Shown in pieces: positions 1 through 11,399 of a stretch of 64,000 nt of DNA (its first letter is position 1; every line of letters begins with the position of its first letter). The translations under genes and the position numbers were made by a program. The notes under the pieces were generated by a model. The model was not told where the DNA came from, did not search any database, and saw nothing but the letters and a program-made list of their open reading frames with translations. The DNA lies in the NCBI GenBank assembly GCA_034440635.1, contig JAOTON010001681.1, positions 1,187,001 through 1,251,000 of the forward strand, given 5' to 3'. The stretch comes from Lepas anatifera. Lineage: Eukaryota > Arthropoda > Thecostraca > Lepadidae.

Positions 1-241
1 GTACCGGGCATAAAGACTAGCTCCAACAGCTTTTGCAAGTAGTGTAGAGGCACCGCCAGGCTGTTCCCAAAATCGAAAAAGCCAGTCTCCAGAACACCTG
101 AGGGCATCCAGAGTTCAAACAGGTAAATTATTTGTTTTCTTCCGCTTGGTTTTAGCAAAGATATATGAAATTGAGATGTTGATTATTTCACACGCGGTAC
201 TTTTCCCAGCCTGTTTTTATGTCAGCTGTAACGCATTACCG

Positions 242-545
242 TGATGTGTGTCTGAGATGTCTGAGAGTTTTGTATGTTACGAGGGTCTTACCTGGTGTCT
301 CAGTAGATATGGCCGAAACATGTGTAATTATTGAACATTTGACTACAATCATGTAAAAAAACTGGCCATTGCTAGCATTAATCGATTTCTGTCATTGAGA
401 GGATTTGAAAGATATACTATATGACTACTGTTTCTCAAATTGGTGAGACGTTGATTTTCCTGTTCTTTTTAGTCGAACATGTAATTTTCGCAGATTTTCC
501 GCGACGTCTAAATATTAAAATATTTTGGTAAACACTTGCACACGC
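242..545 (+). repeat. Dispersed repeat R1, copy 1
   Basis: This stretch matches 43,281-43,575 in the same orientation, with scattered substitutions and small indels. Shared anchors include GAAACATGTG, AATTATTGAACATTTGAC and, near the end, AAATATT and TTTCGGTAAA-like text. No terminal repeats, tail or coding potential are visible, so the class is unknown. The first 240 bases of the window show nothing I can assign. Confidence 0.75.
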
Positions 546-639
546 AATAGAAATCAACCAAATCACGGAAACAAGGTTGTCCACCTATCAATTTCAAAAC
601 TCGATGTACTCTAGGCAGGTCTACTGCACACTTGTGCCG

Positions 640-870
640 CGAACACCCCTTATATAGTAGAGAGGACGTTCCCGACCACGGGTCGGCGGGGCAGTTCTCC
701 GTACTGTCATATACAGCTGGAACCTCGTGCCGGGACCACCCTGCCGGACACATCCCTGACGAAGCAGCACACTGGGCCGGCGGCCGGGCTCGGCGGGAAC
801 GCCGGCGCGCGGCGCGGTCGGCGCTACCTCCGTTACGGCTGCAGAGGGTTCGAGTCCACCCAGAGGCAGA
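640..870. promoter_or_regulatory. GC-rich, CpG-rich island
   Basis: Base composition changes sharply here to GC-rich sequence with many CpG dinucleotides (for example GGCGCGCGGCGCGGTCGGCG). A TATA-like TTATATAG lies at about 650. Reading frames are open on both strands, as expected by chance in GC-rich DNA, and I recognise neither product. It could be a promoter-type CpG island or part of an old GC-rich repeat. No splice donor stands out. Confidence 0.3.
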
Positions 871-1485
871 GCCGGGATTTAACGCCCTGTGCCAGCTCAG
901 GCCTAACATAAGCCATCTTCCCCTCCTCCTGGCACCATGTAGCATGAGTGGTTGGTGCAGTCTTAACCCCTTCCCCTCGGCCTCCAGAAATGCAGCAGGT
1001 TATACACGCTTAAGGGATGTATGCGTCAGTATGTGTACTCTTTGAATAATAGAAGAACTATGAAAGCAAAAGCAAAACGCAAACAGGAAATCAGAATCCG
1101 TCATTTCGTATTTTGAACTGTCATCCTGTTGCAATCGTTCAAAAAAGAAGCTAGTGCTCAAGAAGCTATATCACGTATATTAGCCGATCGTGATTTGGGA
1201 GTGGACGGAAAATGGGGCGGATGGCTGCATCAGTATTTGGTTTGCTCATATCCGCTCATGTCACTGAATCGCTTCTTCCAGACCAATATTAGCTTCCCCC
1301 AGGCTCATAAATTACGTAGTGTTTAAAGTCTGTGTAATAAGTTAAGAGGCCTTCATAGGACATCCTATTAGCACATATATCCTGAAATTTCACCTGCCCG
1401 CAACTGTGCTCTGCAGTCCCTTCCAACACAAATAACACCACATTCCTCACATACATCATCGGAACAAATCATTCCCCACAAATCA

Positions 1486-2286
1486 TTCTGTGCGCCTCAC
1501 CGCTGCCGCTGTGGTGCACACATAGAAGAAAACGGACACCATGCCCTGTCATGCATGCGCAGCGCTGGACGTCATCCGAGACATGCAGGCATCAATGACG
1601 TCATCAAGCGATCGCTGACGAGTGCAGGGACTCCATCTGTGCTGGAACCGCCAGGGCTCGACCGTGGTGACGGCAGAAGACCAGACGGGCTGACCACCTT
1701 CCCTTTCTCGGAGGGGAAATGTTTAATATGGGACGCGACGTGTGTTGATACATACGCCCCCTCCATAGTGAGCACTTCAGCCTCTGAGGCTGGGGCTGCC
1801 GCAGCCGCTGCCGAGAGCCGCAAAATTCGACGGTATGCCAGCATTAGCTACCGATATCACTTCGTGCCCCTTGCCGTTGAAACGGGTGGTACGATCGGTA
1901 AGGCAGGAGCAGCCTTCCTTCGAGAACTAGGGCACCGTCTGGTCCGTGAAACGGGCGACAAGCGCGAGTCGGAATGGCTGATGCAGCGAATCTCCGTAGC
2001 TGTCGTACGAGGCAACTCCACCTCCATAACCCTAGCTGGAAAGGAAGGTGCAGATCCGCCTTCCAAACTAAAAAACATCACTGTACCTTCGGCCCCTGCA
2101 AACCGCCAGGCTAGATACCGCGCCACGTTCAGGGACATGGCCGGTAGGTCCCCGAGGAAGGAGAGTGAGCCGGCATCAGAGTTGACTTCCCAGTGCTCAC
2201 GGGACCCTATGTCAGACCCTGAGCTGGCAAGGTACCTAAGGCCGCGAGTATCCGTGGAAAAAGCTCTGGAAACCTATATGGAGTAA
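1486..2286 (+). pseudogene. 3' fragment of a non-LTR retrotransposon: CCHC zinc knuckle plus restriction-like endonuclease
   Basis: The recognisable homology starts upstream of the first ATG (1,555), so that ATG is not a real start. In this frame the sequence first gives a zinc-knuckle segment, CRCGAHIEENGHHALSC (spacing C-x-C-x9-H-x4-C), then SAGRHPRHAGINDVIKR. Next, counting from the 1,555 ATG, come RPDG at residues 42-45 and WDATCVDT at 59-66, and then AVET near 107-110. The P-D...D spacing fits the restriction-like endonuclease that follows the knuckle at the C-terminus of R2-type and related retroelements; in those families the domain nicks target DNA before target-primed reverse transcription. 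The frame stays open to TAA at 2,284-2,286, the natural C-terminus. No reverse transcriptase is visible upstream, so this is a 5'-truncated copy. The broad retroelement call is strong; the exact clade is inference. Confidence 0.75.
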
Positions 2287-2911
2287 AAATATGGTAAAGG
2301 AGGAGGAAGAGGATTACGTTTTTTTAAAGTGTAACTTTGATAATATTATTTAGTGTGTCTTGATGCTCCAATATATTCAGTGTTTCCCCACACCTCTACT
2401 TTCCGGTAACTTATTAATGTCATTTCATTAGACATCCCTGAAAATACTAAGACAATGGTCATAAGTTTCCACGTCGTTAGCTGAAAACAAGCCAGCTTTA
2501 AAGTTCGATCGTTTTCCACATCCCTTCGGGATCTGGCGCGCGTGAAGCCTGCCGATTGTTTGCTGTTCACTGACGATCTCAAAATTGTCCGTCACGCGAA
2601 ATCCTGAGAAGATACTGCTGCCTCCCTCGGGGACCTGGAAAGGCGGACTGTGGCAGGTGGCCGCGTCTGACAGCTGCAATTGAATACCCCGACACGTAAC
2701 TCTTTCAATGTCTCTGTCAGACGTGCACTCACCGATTCCGCATATCAAATCTACGGAGAGATGTTAAAGAACGCTACTTCGATATAACATCTACAGGACC
2801 AACTACCAACCAAAATATGTTTTCTCCGACCATATCAGCTCTATTATCTTTAAACAAACAGATCACTTAGCAGGACACCATAGACGCTTTAAGTAGCAAC
2901 TTTTGACCCAT
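2287..2911. other. Unassigned spacer
   Basis: Presumed 3' flank of the retroelement fragment followed by sequence with no recognisable gene. Two overlapping minus-strand frames (2,346-2,582 and 2,428-2,748) resemble nothing known to me. Confidence 0.4.
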
Positions 2912-3850
2912 TTAACACTCTGGGCCTCCGAGCCACCTTCGCCCTGGTGGAGGGGGGGTTCAAACACCCCCTCGATCTCGGCTCCTATGCAAGATAGCGA
3001 AAAAAACAAGAAAGCTGGTGGATACCTCATAAAATTAATGAAGCAACTACACCACTCACTTTTTGAAACAGGTCAACATTGAATTCATGATAGGTCAAAG
3101 AAGGTGACGGGTAAGAAAAGAATATCTGAACTTTAGCGTTTGACAGAGTTGAGTTAGAATTAATTGTTGGGCACCACTCGTTTCCTCTCGTTACGGCGAA
3201 TTGAATAAGGTATAATATGACTAGTCTAGGTCAAAACAAAATAACGTGAACTACGGTCAGGTCAAGATCACCGTCTGACCTACCATAACCAATAGGCAAT
3301 CAATTGACTCCCAATAATAATCAAAACGTAATGGTATCAAAATAAACCTTTCATCATCATTTCCTGTAAAGTTATTGACATAAGTCTGAAAACCTGTTTC
3401 ACTAGTCCCACATAACCTCTCAGAGGTCACAGGTCCAAACCTGCAACATGAACCTGGAAAGCAGTCAACGATACTACAATAGGAGGAATAAGAAGGTATT
3501 CTAACCTGCATCTACAGAAATAGAGGCATTTTTCGCCCAATACCCGTTTTCCCGTGCATTTACAAATGAGAGGTTATGATCCATATCTGACCCTAGGTCA
3601 TCGATATGGAACATGCCGGAATATATTTTTAACCCTGGATGATATGAGTTCAATTGGATAGATTGACGCTGTTCTTACTTATGCTATCCTAAACTTTTTT
3701 TGGAGGTGAGGCCACTTAACCTGCAGCACTGGTGACCTGACCTGAGATGACCCAACCCTAAATTTTGGAAAAAGCTGCAGAATTGATTAAGGATAAGGCA
3801 AGGGGGTGTTCCCCCAACCTCCAACGTCGTCCCCATTGGGGCGGGTTTAA
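2912..3850 (+). mobile_element. Family A element, copy A1 (TTAA-bounded, palindrome-ended)
   Basis: It begins TTAACACTCTGGGCCTCCG and runs into GGTTCAAACACCCCCTCG, the outer palindrome of family A. The interior aligns through its length with 18,090-19,116, sharing TAGCGTTTGAC, CAAAACGTAATGGTATCAAA and CTAGGTCATCGATATG. AGGTCA/TGACCT hexamers occur every few dozen bases, including TGACCTGACCTGAGATGACC near 3,735. The 3' hairpin region is partly deleted, but the end still reads GGGGCGGGTTTAA. No coding capacity, so non-autonomous. Confidence 0.75.
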
Positions 3851-3878
3851 GAGGAGTTTTCCCAAATTTGGGCTTGAG

Positions 3879-4035
3879 TTTTACACGCCCACTGGAGGGG
3901 GCCCTGGGAGGCCCCTCCCCCACCTATTCTTCAGAGGTGGCCGGAGAACCGCTCGTAGCCGAAAAACGATGCTCGGCCACATTTGAGAGAATAAAACAGC
4001 ACGTCGATCGGTGAAATAATTTTGGAAATTTTAAC
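3879..4035 (+). mobile_element. Family D element, 5' end fragment
   Basis: It starts TTTACACGCCCACTGGAGG and continues through a GGGGCC...GGCCCC palindrome into GGTGGCCGGAGAACCGCTCG and GCCGAAAAACGATG. The same order is seen at 27,700 and 30,620 and, in reverse, at 54,265. Only the first ~160 bases of the element remain, 28 bases after the end of A1. Confidence 0.65.
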
Positions 4036-6324
4036 CCAGCCGACGCTTGGACCTCCATGACTTGATAAAAGTTTTCTTGCATGACTTACTTGTTTTCTTG
4101 TTTTGGTGTTTACAAAGAGCTAGATTGTTTTTTTCATGTTTCCTGCCTGTCAGCTTGACAAGAGGCGTTTGTTCATGAGTTTAACATACAACACAAACAC
4201 AGCCAACACAGAACAACTTCACCTCTAAGCATAACACTTTTCCCCACTCCAGCGTTATTTTTTATAGCGGGATCTATTCGGAGTGCTACCAATCTCAACA
4301 CTTTATTGTTCTCAATATTTATATCATATCTTTGAGCTGGCCCATGACCTGATCTAACGACATTCTGCGGGAGATTTGGGGGACCTGGGTGCAGCGGTAT
4401 GTAATATGGATGGCATCTGTTCTTTTTGTAATAAAAAGACTAGTACACAATGTCTAAATTGGTTAGCACAGAGCAGCAGCGCAGTATTTTAGTGATACTG
4501 TTCATTCGCTAATCTACGTTTTCTAACGCTTGAGTAAAGCAAACGCTGAAACTGCACTCGATACCGCACTGTGGTGTTCTGCATTCTCTTACCCTTTGGG
4601 ATTTTAGACTATAAATGAACAAAATGAATCTTTAATGAATCACAAATCTTCCAACTGCTTGGAACGAAACAGTTGTTAAGCAATCAGGATGTGACGGTCC
4701 AGTCACACATAGTCTCAGAATGTTTATGCTTGTATTGGAAAGTGAGTGATATTTTTTGCAAATTGTGTGGTTTCTGAAAATATAATTACATTTAATGGGA
4801 GTGTTTCATTTTATTGAAGTTACAAAAAGTACTGCTTATGATAAACAAAAATTTAAAATTAAAGAAAGCAAAATTTTATAGTAGCTTTCGGCGTTAAAAA
4901 CAAAATATTGACTTTGTCTTACAATTTATGACGTCATAAGAAATATTGTTCATAGTTTGTAACATCCAAACCCTGATCTGGGCCAAAACATAGACTCGCT
5001 CATGGAGCACCCGAATGGTACGCCCCATTCATTTCAGGGGCGATGTTTTTTTCAGTCGATGATTTACATTTTGCCGCCGATGCTTACAAAGTATATGCTA
5101 TAGGTTTCCAAAACTTACGTACGTAAACTACCTACGCACGAAAGGATGACTCGTTCGCTAGCATGACATTTTTCATGCGTAGGAGGGCATGAAACAATTA
5201 TTTAGGCCAATCAAACTGCTACAACCACTGCAACAGTATGGAAAGAATGTCTTCAAGATTTGAAAAGAAGTCTTAACAGGTGCCATTGCTTTCAACTCAG
5301 TCATGCGGAAATTAAATTCAGGGGGCTTTGAGTGAAATAACATGCCGGAAGATTTCTCGACACGCTACTCAAAACTGCTATTTCAGTCCTTCGGGCCAAT
5401 CATAAATGTAGAACACTCCCTTTAATCATCAAGATGACTACCAAAATACTCCAATACATCTAGTGCATGCTATAAGGCAGAATGTGGACACAAGAATCAA
5501 TCTCGTGGTACTGTGTCTCAATAAATAGCGTCATGGACGGTATCTCTATATTCTATCTACTTCAGGCAGCTTCATTATTAGAACGGTCACAGGTTCAAAG
5601 GTGATATAAACGCACACATACCGCTATCGCGGACATTTGCACGGAAAGTGGGGCGGGCTCAACATGTTTTAAAACTCAATACTTCCAGGAGCGTTCTCCC
5701 GGATTTACTCAGATACAAACTTATAACATTTTCGTTGGCGTCACCCAGTTTTCAAAGTTCAGAACTCTCCATATGCAAAGAGGAAGCTACGGGGCTTTAT
5801 AGCACACCAACTACTGAAGTCATTAAGTGCCGTCGCCCCGTTGGAAGAGTGTGTATGGGATCAGGAAGTCGTTGTTCATCATTCCCGCCTCGGATTTGAA
5901 CTCGGACGCAGTTGAGTGGCTTGACCGTGCAACACACTAATCCCCATTATCTGTAATCTAGCAATGGCAGTCAGAAATGTGAAATTCATTCATTTTGGGC
6001 GAGTGTACATCAAATCACCGTTCTTTACTTCTCTGGCGGAGTGCTCGTTAGAACAAGGATTATACGCCAAAGACGGCATATCAATATGGGAATAAAGCAA
6101 CAGCTTTGAGGAGGACACTAACAATTTTGCTGGCGTATCGTACTACCACCACCACCGCCACCTCCCCCTCTGGAAGCGTTGATGACATAGAAGGTCCAGA
6201 GGCCAGGGCAGGTTGTCCTCTCTCAAGCCCGGGGCTGCGACCGCCCTGAATTCAATAATTATTCATATAACTGGTATGAACCCGCGGTCTGGCTTTGTAC
6301 ATCCCCTTTCTTTTTCCTTTAGAA
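4036..6324. other. Unassigned spacer
   Basis: AT-rich in the middle (about 4,700-4,960). No recognisable coding sequence, terminal repeats or tandem repeats. A tRNA-like B-box on the minus strand near 5,895 was examined and rejected. Confidence 0.4.
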
Positions 6325-7468
6325 AGTAAATAGGCACACAGAAAAGGGTAGGGCAATCGCGCCTGCGTATTAATGGGTATCGCAATCATAAAAGTAAACT
6401 CGATGGAACTAAATCAACTGTTAAAATCTTATCACTCCAGATGGTCGACTTTCGTGCGAAGTTTTCGATTAGTGATTGAGATTTGCTGTCTTACAGCACT
6501 GATATTAACACACACGTTGACGGGGGTCTGAGCCACCTTCCCTTTGGCGGGGGAGAGGGGGCGGGCGGGTACCCGCCCCCTAAAATCTCAAGAACCACGC
6601 TAGATAACGAAAAGAGTAAACGGTGCTAGACAGCACATGCAAACCCCTATAGAAAACCTTGAAATTTTTATCGGACCACATTTGAGGTCACTAGAGATCA
6701 AGCCATGTCACCATGGGTATAACATGGAAAAAAGGTTTTCAGCCAGTACATTGAACTAGAAGAGATTGGGCAAAACAATCAAGAGAGTTGGAATCCTCGT
6801 AACAAGCCGAGTCGAATGATGTGTGGTATGACCTTTGTCAGGTCAAATGTAGGATTTGACGTGACTTGGGGTCAGGTCATGATAAAATTATGTCAAAATG
6901 CATATCGTTAGAACATACCAAAGTTATTCACCGTTTCTCCATGGATTTCCAATGGAGAGGTGGCTCGTATCTACCTACACTTATGTCATTGATCTAAAAA
7001 ATGCCGGAATATTTTTATATTACCAAGTAGGCCCGTTGTGCGGAGTTTCAGATCCAAGGGTTGACCCCGTTCTTACTTATACTATCTTAAACATTTTTGG
7101 AGATGAGGTTACTTAACCTGCAATGCTGATATGACCTGAGATGACCTGGACCCAAAATTTTGATTCACGTAAAAATGACCAGAGAAAAGGTGGAACAAGT
7201 ACGGCGGCGCTACGCGCCACCATTTTCATTGTCTTTCCGAAAAAGCCGAGGGGGCCGGTACCCGCCCTCCATCAATGCGCATCTTAAAGATTCAATCTGT
7301 GTCTTCTTAAGCACACATTTTTTGGCAGCCTTGTCATAATATTTTATAAAAACTTTTAATATTCTCCATTTTAGGAGTTTAGGTCATTCTCACCAGCCCA
7401 AATGATGGCACCCTTCCTCCAGCAGGGATTCTGGGAACTGACAAAGTTTGAAGACGTACTACAGTAAT
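6325..7468 (+). repeat. Duplicated block, copy 1 (contains element B1)
   Basis: Both flanks of element B1 match both flanks of element B2 (9,930-10,856). On the left the two share GGCAATCG(C/T)GCCTGC and GATTGAGAT-type text; on the right they share CATAATATTTTATAA, GATGGCACCC and the ending GACGTACT(A/G)CAG. The duplication therefore covers the element and its host flanks. It is diverged, so not recent. Confidence 0.65.
6505..7287 (+). mobile_element. Family B element, copy B1
   Basis: It is bounded by TTAA at 6,505-6,508 and 7,284-7,287. The left end reads CACACACGTTGACGGGGG and the right end CCATCAATGCGCATC, which are inverted repeats. Just inside lies the palindrome GGCGGGTACCCGCC. Near the 3' end is the hairpin GGCGGCGCTACGCGCC followed by CCGAAAAAGCCGAGG. 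The interior has AGGTCA/TGACCT words such as GGTCAGGTCATG. It is about 280 bp longer than B2, which carries an internal deletion. Confidence 0.8.
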
Positions 7469-7920
7469 TTATGAACAAGGAATAGTCGACCTTTATGGCG
7501 CAAGCTCAGGTTAAAAATTGGCATGCGTCAATCCAAACCCGCTGGGAATATGACGCGAAGACTTAATTACAACTAAGCCCATACAACTTCGAACTAGACA
7601 GAAAAAATGATCTCGAAATGTTCTGCGTTACCGTTTGTGATCAGCTGCCCGTACGGACGACAAATCGGAACATATTTTCATCATTGCGCACGTCCCTAAA
7701 CACATACCCATACCCATGTCTGATGACGCCCTTACTGGCACGCCCACCTCTCATCGTTACTCATAGACTTTGCTTCAGTGAGACATGATAAAAGAAGTGA
7801 GTGTTTACTTCCTCCCGAAACTTCGTACTGGAAACCCCTGTAGAAGCACATGAAACGCCTGGTTTAATTTCAACATCCGGCCACCTCAGAACACCCTACA
7901 TAGTAGACAAACACACAGAC
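7469..7920. other. Unassigned spacer before the 30-bp array
   Basis: No coding sequence or repeat structure recognised. It joins the duplicated B1 block to the first minisatellite. Confidence 0.35.
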
Positions 7921-8532
7921 TGATCTTCATGGTGAGCAGACTCCAACGGCCGGTGTTCACGATAAACAGATCCCAAAAAATGATTCTCACGGCTAGCAGA
8001 CCATACCGGCCGATGCCCACGGGAAAAGACCCTGCCGGGCGATGCCCACGGGAAGAAGGTCCGACTGAGCGATGCCCACGGGAAGAGGACCATACCGGCC
8101 GATGCCCACGGGAAGAAGACCCGACCGACTGATGCCCACGGGAAGAAGACCCGACCGAGCGATGCCCACGGGAAGAAGACCCGACCGAGTGATGCCCACG
8201 GGAAAAAGACTCGACCAAGCGATGCCCACGGGAAGAGGACCACACCGAGTGATGCTCACGGGAAGAAGACCCTACCGAGCGATGCCCACGGGAAGAGGAC
8301 CACACCGACTGATGCCCACGGGAAGAAGACCCGACCGAGCGATGCCCACGGGAAGAGGACCACACCAACTGATGCCCGCGGGAAGAAGACCTGACCGAGC
8401 GATGCCCATGGGAAGAGGACCACACCGACTGATGCCCACGGGAAGAAGACCCGACCGAGCGATGCCCACGGGAAGAAGACCCTACCGAGCGATGCCCATG
8501 GGAAGAAGACCACACCGGCCGATGGTCACGGA
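7921..8532 (+). repeat. Minisatellite type i, 30-bp unit
   Basis: About 20 units in register, the core reading GATGCCCACGGGAAGA(A/G)GAC followed by a variable CCGACCGAGC-like tail. The first three units (7,921-8,010) are degenerate. Many neighbours alternate between an A-G and an A-A form, giving a 60-bp superperiod. Because 30 is a multiple of three, long frames with a 10-residue period are open on both strands; these are by-products of the repeat. Confidence 0.95.
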
Positions 8533-9009
8533 AGCGTGCATTTATATCCATCACACGCCAATAATATGTACCTGCAGGAGTCGCGGTTTGAGTAAAAAGC
8601 AGAAGAAGGGTCTGTCGAGACCACATGCATCCCCCTCCGACACCCACCTCGTCCATTGCTCCCTGCTGCATGCTCGGGTTCTTGGTAGCCGCACCGATCT
8701 GCTCCCGGACCGTCATAAGGCCACCAGAAGAAAGGCTCCCACACCACAGCCAATCCCGCTGCTTACTTTAACCGACGCACCGAGTAACTTACTGCTACAA
8801 AAAAAAAAAACACACAGGCCAGCACCCCGCCGTCACGCCAAGAGCCAGGCCGAGGCCACCGTCTGTGCTGCTGCAGTCCTGGCCCACTAGCCACGTGCCG
8901 TCACACCGCTCCCACCTCCGAGTCGACAGCGACGCCACGTCGGCCCGCCGCCGACTGGGCAGACCTGCGGCCGGCCGCTGCAGCAACAGCGGCCGGCCCA
9001 CATCGATCC
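8533..9009. other. Spacer between arrays i and ii
   Basis: GC-rich towards the right (8,820-9,009), with an A-run at about 8,799. Bases 8,568-8,625 (GTACCTGCAGGAGTC, then GAGTAAAAAG and CTGTCGAG) recur at 9,980-10,040 inside the second duplicated block. No gene recognised. Confidence 0.45.
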
Positions 9010-9690
9010 GTGGCCGGTGTCCTCCCGGGCTACGAACCGTGTCCTGCCGGGCACGACCCGCACCGGAACCGTGTCCTGCCGGGCACGACCCGCACCGGAA
9101 CCGTGTCCTGCCGGGCACGACCCGCTCCAACCGTGTCCTGCCGGGCACGACCCGCACCGGAACCGTGTCCTGCCGGGCACGACCCGCACCGGAACCGTGT
9201 CCTGCCGGGCACGACCCGCACCGGAACCGTGTCCTGCCGGGCACGACCCGCACCGGAACCGTGTCCTGCCGGGCACGACCCGCACCGGAACCGTGTCCTG
9301 CCGGGCACGACCCGCACCGGAACCGTGTCCTGCCGGGCACGACCCGCACCGGAACCGTGTCCTGCCGGGCACGACCCGCACCGGAACCGTGTCCTGCCGG
9401 GCACGACCCGCACCGGAACCGTGTCCTGCCGGGCACGACCCGCACCGGAACCGTGTCCTGCCGGGCACGACCCGCACCGGAACCGTGTCCTGCCGGGCAC
9501 GACCCGCACCGGAACCGTGTCCTGCCGGGCACGACCCGCTCCAACCGTGTCCTGCCGGGCACGACCCGCACCGGAACCGTGTCCTGCCGGGCACGACCCG
9601 CACCGGAACCGTGTCCTGCCGGGCACGACCCGCACCGGAACCGTGTCCTGCCGGAGTAGAGCTCACACCAGAACGGTGTCCCCCCGCGGT
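9010..9690 (+). repeat. Minisatellite type ii, 32-bp unit
   Basis: The repeat core is GTGTCCTGCCGGGCACGACC, then CGCACCGGAACC, 32 bp in all. The roughly 19 units are almost all identical. Two identical 30-bp variants, reading CCCGCTCCAACC, have GTGTCC starts at 9,133 and 9,547, exactly 12 standard units plus one variant apart. Both edges hold units that look like type iii: GTGTCCTCCCGGGCTACGA at about 9,015 and GCTCACACCAGAACGGTGTC at about 9,660. The array is very rich in CpG. Confidence 0.95.
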
Positions 9691-9929
9691 GCGGTCCGCA
9701 CGGGAATTCCAACCCATCTCCTCCCATTGATTGACTCCGGTCGCCTCGCTATCGCCGGGAGCTTGTTTCTTGTCGCCTGGTGCTCAATGAATATTAATTC
9801 AATGTTTTTTTCTCATTATGTTGGATGCCCTGGGTGCAAGGCACCCAAACATGTGAGAATAGAATTGGAGGGGCGTGGTATAACCCAGAATTTGAAGGGT
9901 CCACTTTACACAAACCTATTTATTTTGTA
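9691..9929. other. Spacer
   Basis: No gene or repeat recognised; a plus-strand frame leaking out of array ii runs through it and is not considered coding. Confidence 0.35.
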
Positions 9930-10856
9930 TAGTAAAAGGACAGACGGAAAAGGAAATGGCAATCGTGCCTGCCTGTAATAGGTACCTGCAGGAGTCATGG
10001 ATTGAGTAAAAAGTGGACGAACGGCCTGTCGAGGGGCATAGGCATGAATTAAAAAAAGTAAGCTAGATAGACCTCAATAATCAGCTAAAATATTCTCACT
10101 TTGATGTTCAGCCACTCGTGGGAAGCTTTTAGCTGTTTAATAATTGAGATTGTCAGTGTCACAGAACTGCTATTAACACGCGCATTGATGGGGGTCTGAG
10201 CCGCCTTCGCTTTGACGGGAGGGGGGGTGGGGTTACCCGTCCCCCCTAAGATCTCGAGAACCACGCTAGGTAGTGAAAAACGGTAAACGGCGTTGGGTAA
10301 CCCATCCACTTGTCATGGCGAGGTCATGGCTTAGAGTGAGGTCATGGCTCGTACCTGACCTTAGGTCATCGATATAAAAAATACCGGAGCATATTTTAGA
10401 GAACTCGGTGGGCCCTTTATATGGTATGAGTTTCAATCGAAAAAGTTCGCCATGTTCCGACTTATGCTATCTTTATCTTTTTTTGAGGTCAGGTCACTTG
10501 AACTGTACTGGTGACCTGACCTAAGATGACCTAACCTTAAAATTTTGGAAAGATGTAAAAATAATAGAGAAAAGGTATGCCAAGTACGGCGGCGCTACGC
10601 GCCGCCGTTTTTCTACTCTCTCCGAAAAACCCGAGGGGGGGCGGCAGGTACCCGCCCCCCGTCAATGCGCGTGTTAAAGATTGAATCTTTATCTTCTTAG
10701 TTAAAAACTTTTTTGCTAGTCTCTCCATAATATTTTATAATAACATTTTAATATTCTCAATTATAGGGTTTTGGGTCATTCCCACACGACCAATTGATGG
10801 CACCCTACATCCAGTACCAATTCCGAGAACTGACAACGTTTAAGGACGTACTGCAG
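9930..10856 (+). repeat. Duplicated block, copy 2 (contains element B2)
   Basis: Second copy of the segment at 6,325-7,468. It carries an extra ~65 bp near its left side matching 8,568-8,625. Its right end (GACGTACTGCAG) runs straight into array iii, whereas copy 1 is followed by about 450 bp of other sequence before array i. Confidence 0.65.
10173..10677 (+). mobile_element. Family B element, copy B2 (internally deleted)
   Basis: TTAA bounds it at 10,173-10,176 and 10,674-10,677, with inverted ends CACGCGCATTGATGGGGG and CCCCCGTCAATGCGCGTG. The 3' hairpin GGCGGCGCTACGCGCCGCC is perfect and is followed by GTTTTTC. At 505 bp it lacks about 280 bp of interior present in B1. TGACCTGACCTAAGATGACC-like words remain near 10,512. 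No coding capacity. Confidence 0.85.
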
Positions 10857-11399
10857 GACACAGCTCACACCAGAGTCGTGTCCTCCCAGGCTAACGTTCA
10901 CACCAGAGCCGTGTCCTCCCGTGCTAGCGTTCACACCAGAACCGTGTCCTCTCGGGCTAACGTTCAAACCAGAACCGTGTCCTCCCGGGCTAGCGTTCAC
11001 ACCAGAACCGTGTCCTCTCGGGCTAACGTTCACACCAAAGCCGTGCCTCCCGGGCTATCGCTCACACCAGAGCCGTGTCCTCCTGGGCCAACGTTTACAC
11101 CAGAACCGTGTCCTCCCGGGCTAACGTTCACACCAGAGTCGTGTCCCCCGGGCTAACGTTCACACCAGAGCCGTGTCCTCCCGGGCTAACGTTCACACCA
11201 GAGCCGTGTCCTCCCGGGCTAACGTTCAGACCAGAACCGTGTCCTCCCGGACTAACGTTCACACCAGAACCGTGTCCTCCCGGGCTAACGTTCACACCAG
11301 AGCCGTGTCCTCTCGGGCTAACGTTCACACCAGAGCCGTGTCCTCCCGGGCTAACGTACAAACCAGAGCCGCGTCCTCCCAGGGCACGATTCATGCCAG
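10857..11399 (+). repeat. Minisatellite type iii, 33-bp unit
   Basis: About 16 units with core GTGTCCTCCCGGGCTAACGT followed by TCACACCAGAGCC. Since 33 is a multiple of three, frames with an 11-residue period are open on both strands. The last unit passes directly into the 37-bp array at about 11,399 through an intermediate reading CATGCCAGAGCTGTAGGTAT. Confidence 0.95.

Noticed and set aside
840..870. GGTTCGAGTCC, a B-box-like word
   Set aside because: The flanking bases do not form a T-stem and no A-box or acceptor stem is found.
2912..3850. Family A elements as Helitrons because of the 3' hairpin
   Set aside because: Both ends are inverted repeats and the element ends in TTAA, not in the CTRR end expected of Helitrons.
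5885..5960. tRNA-like sequence on the minus strand with GTTCAAATCC
   Set aside because: The B-box-like word is present but the T-arm does not pair (CCGAG on both sides) and no acceptor stem forms; at most an old tRNA-derived fragment.
7886..9978. Frames of 200-320 codons over arrays i and ii, on both strands
   Set aside because: Periodic 10-residue or 32-residue repeats from minisatellites, open on both strands at once, without start context or flanking domains.
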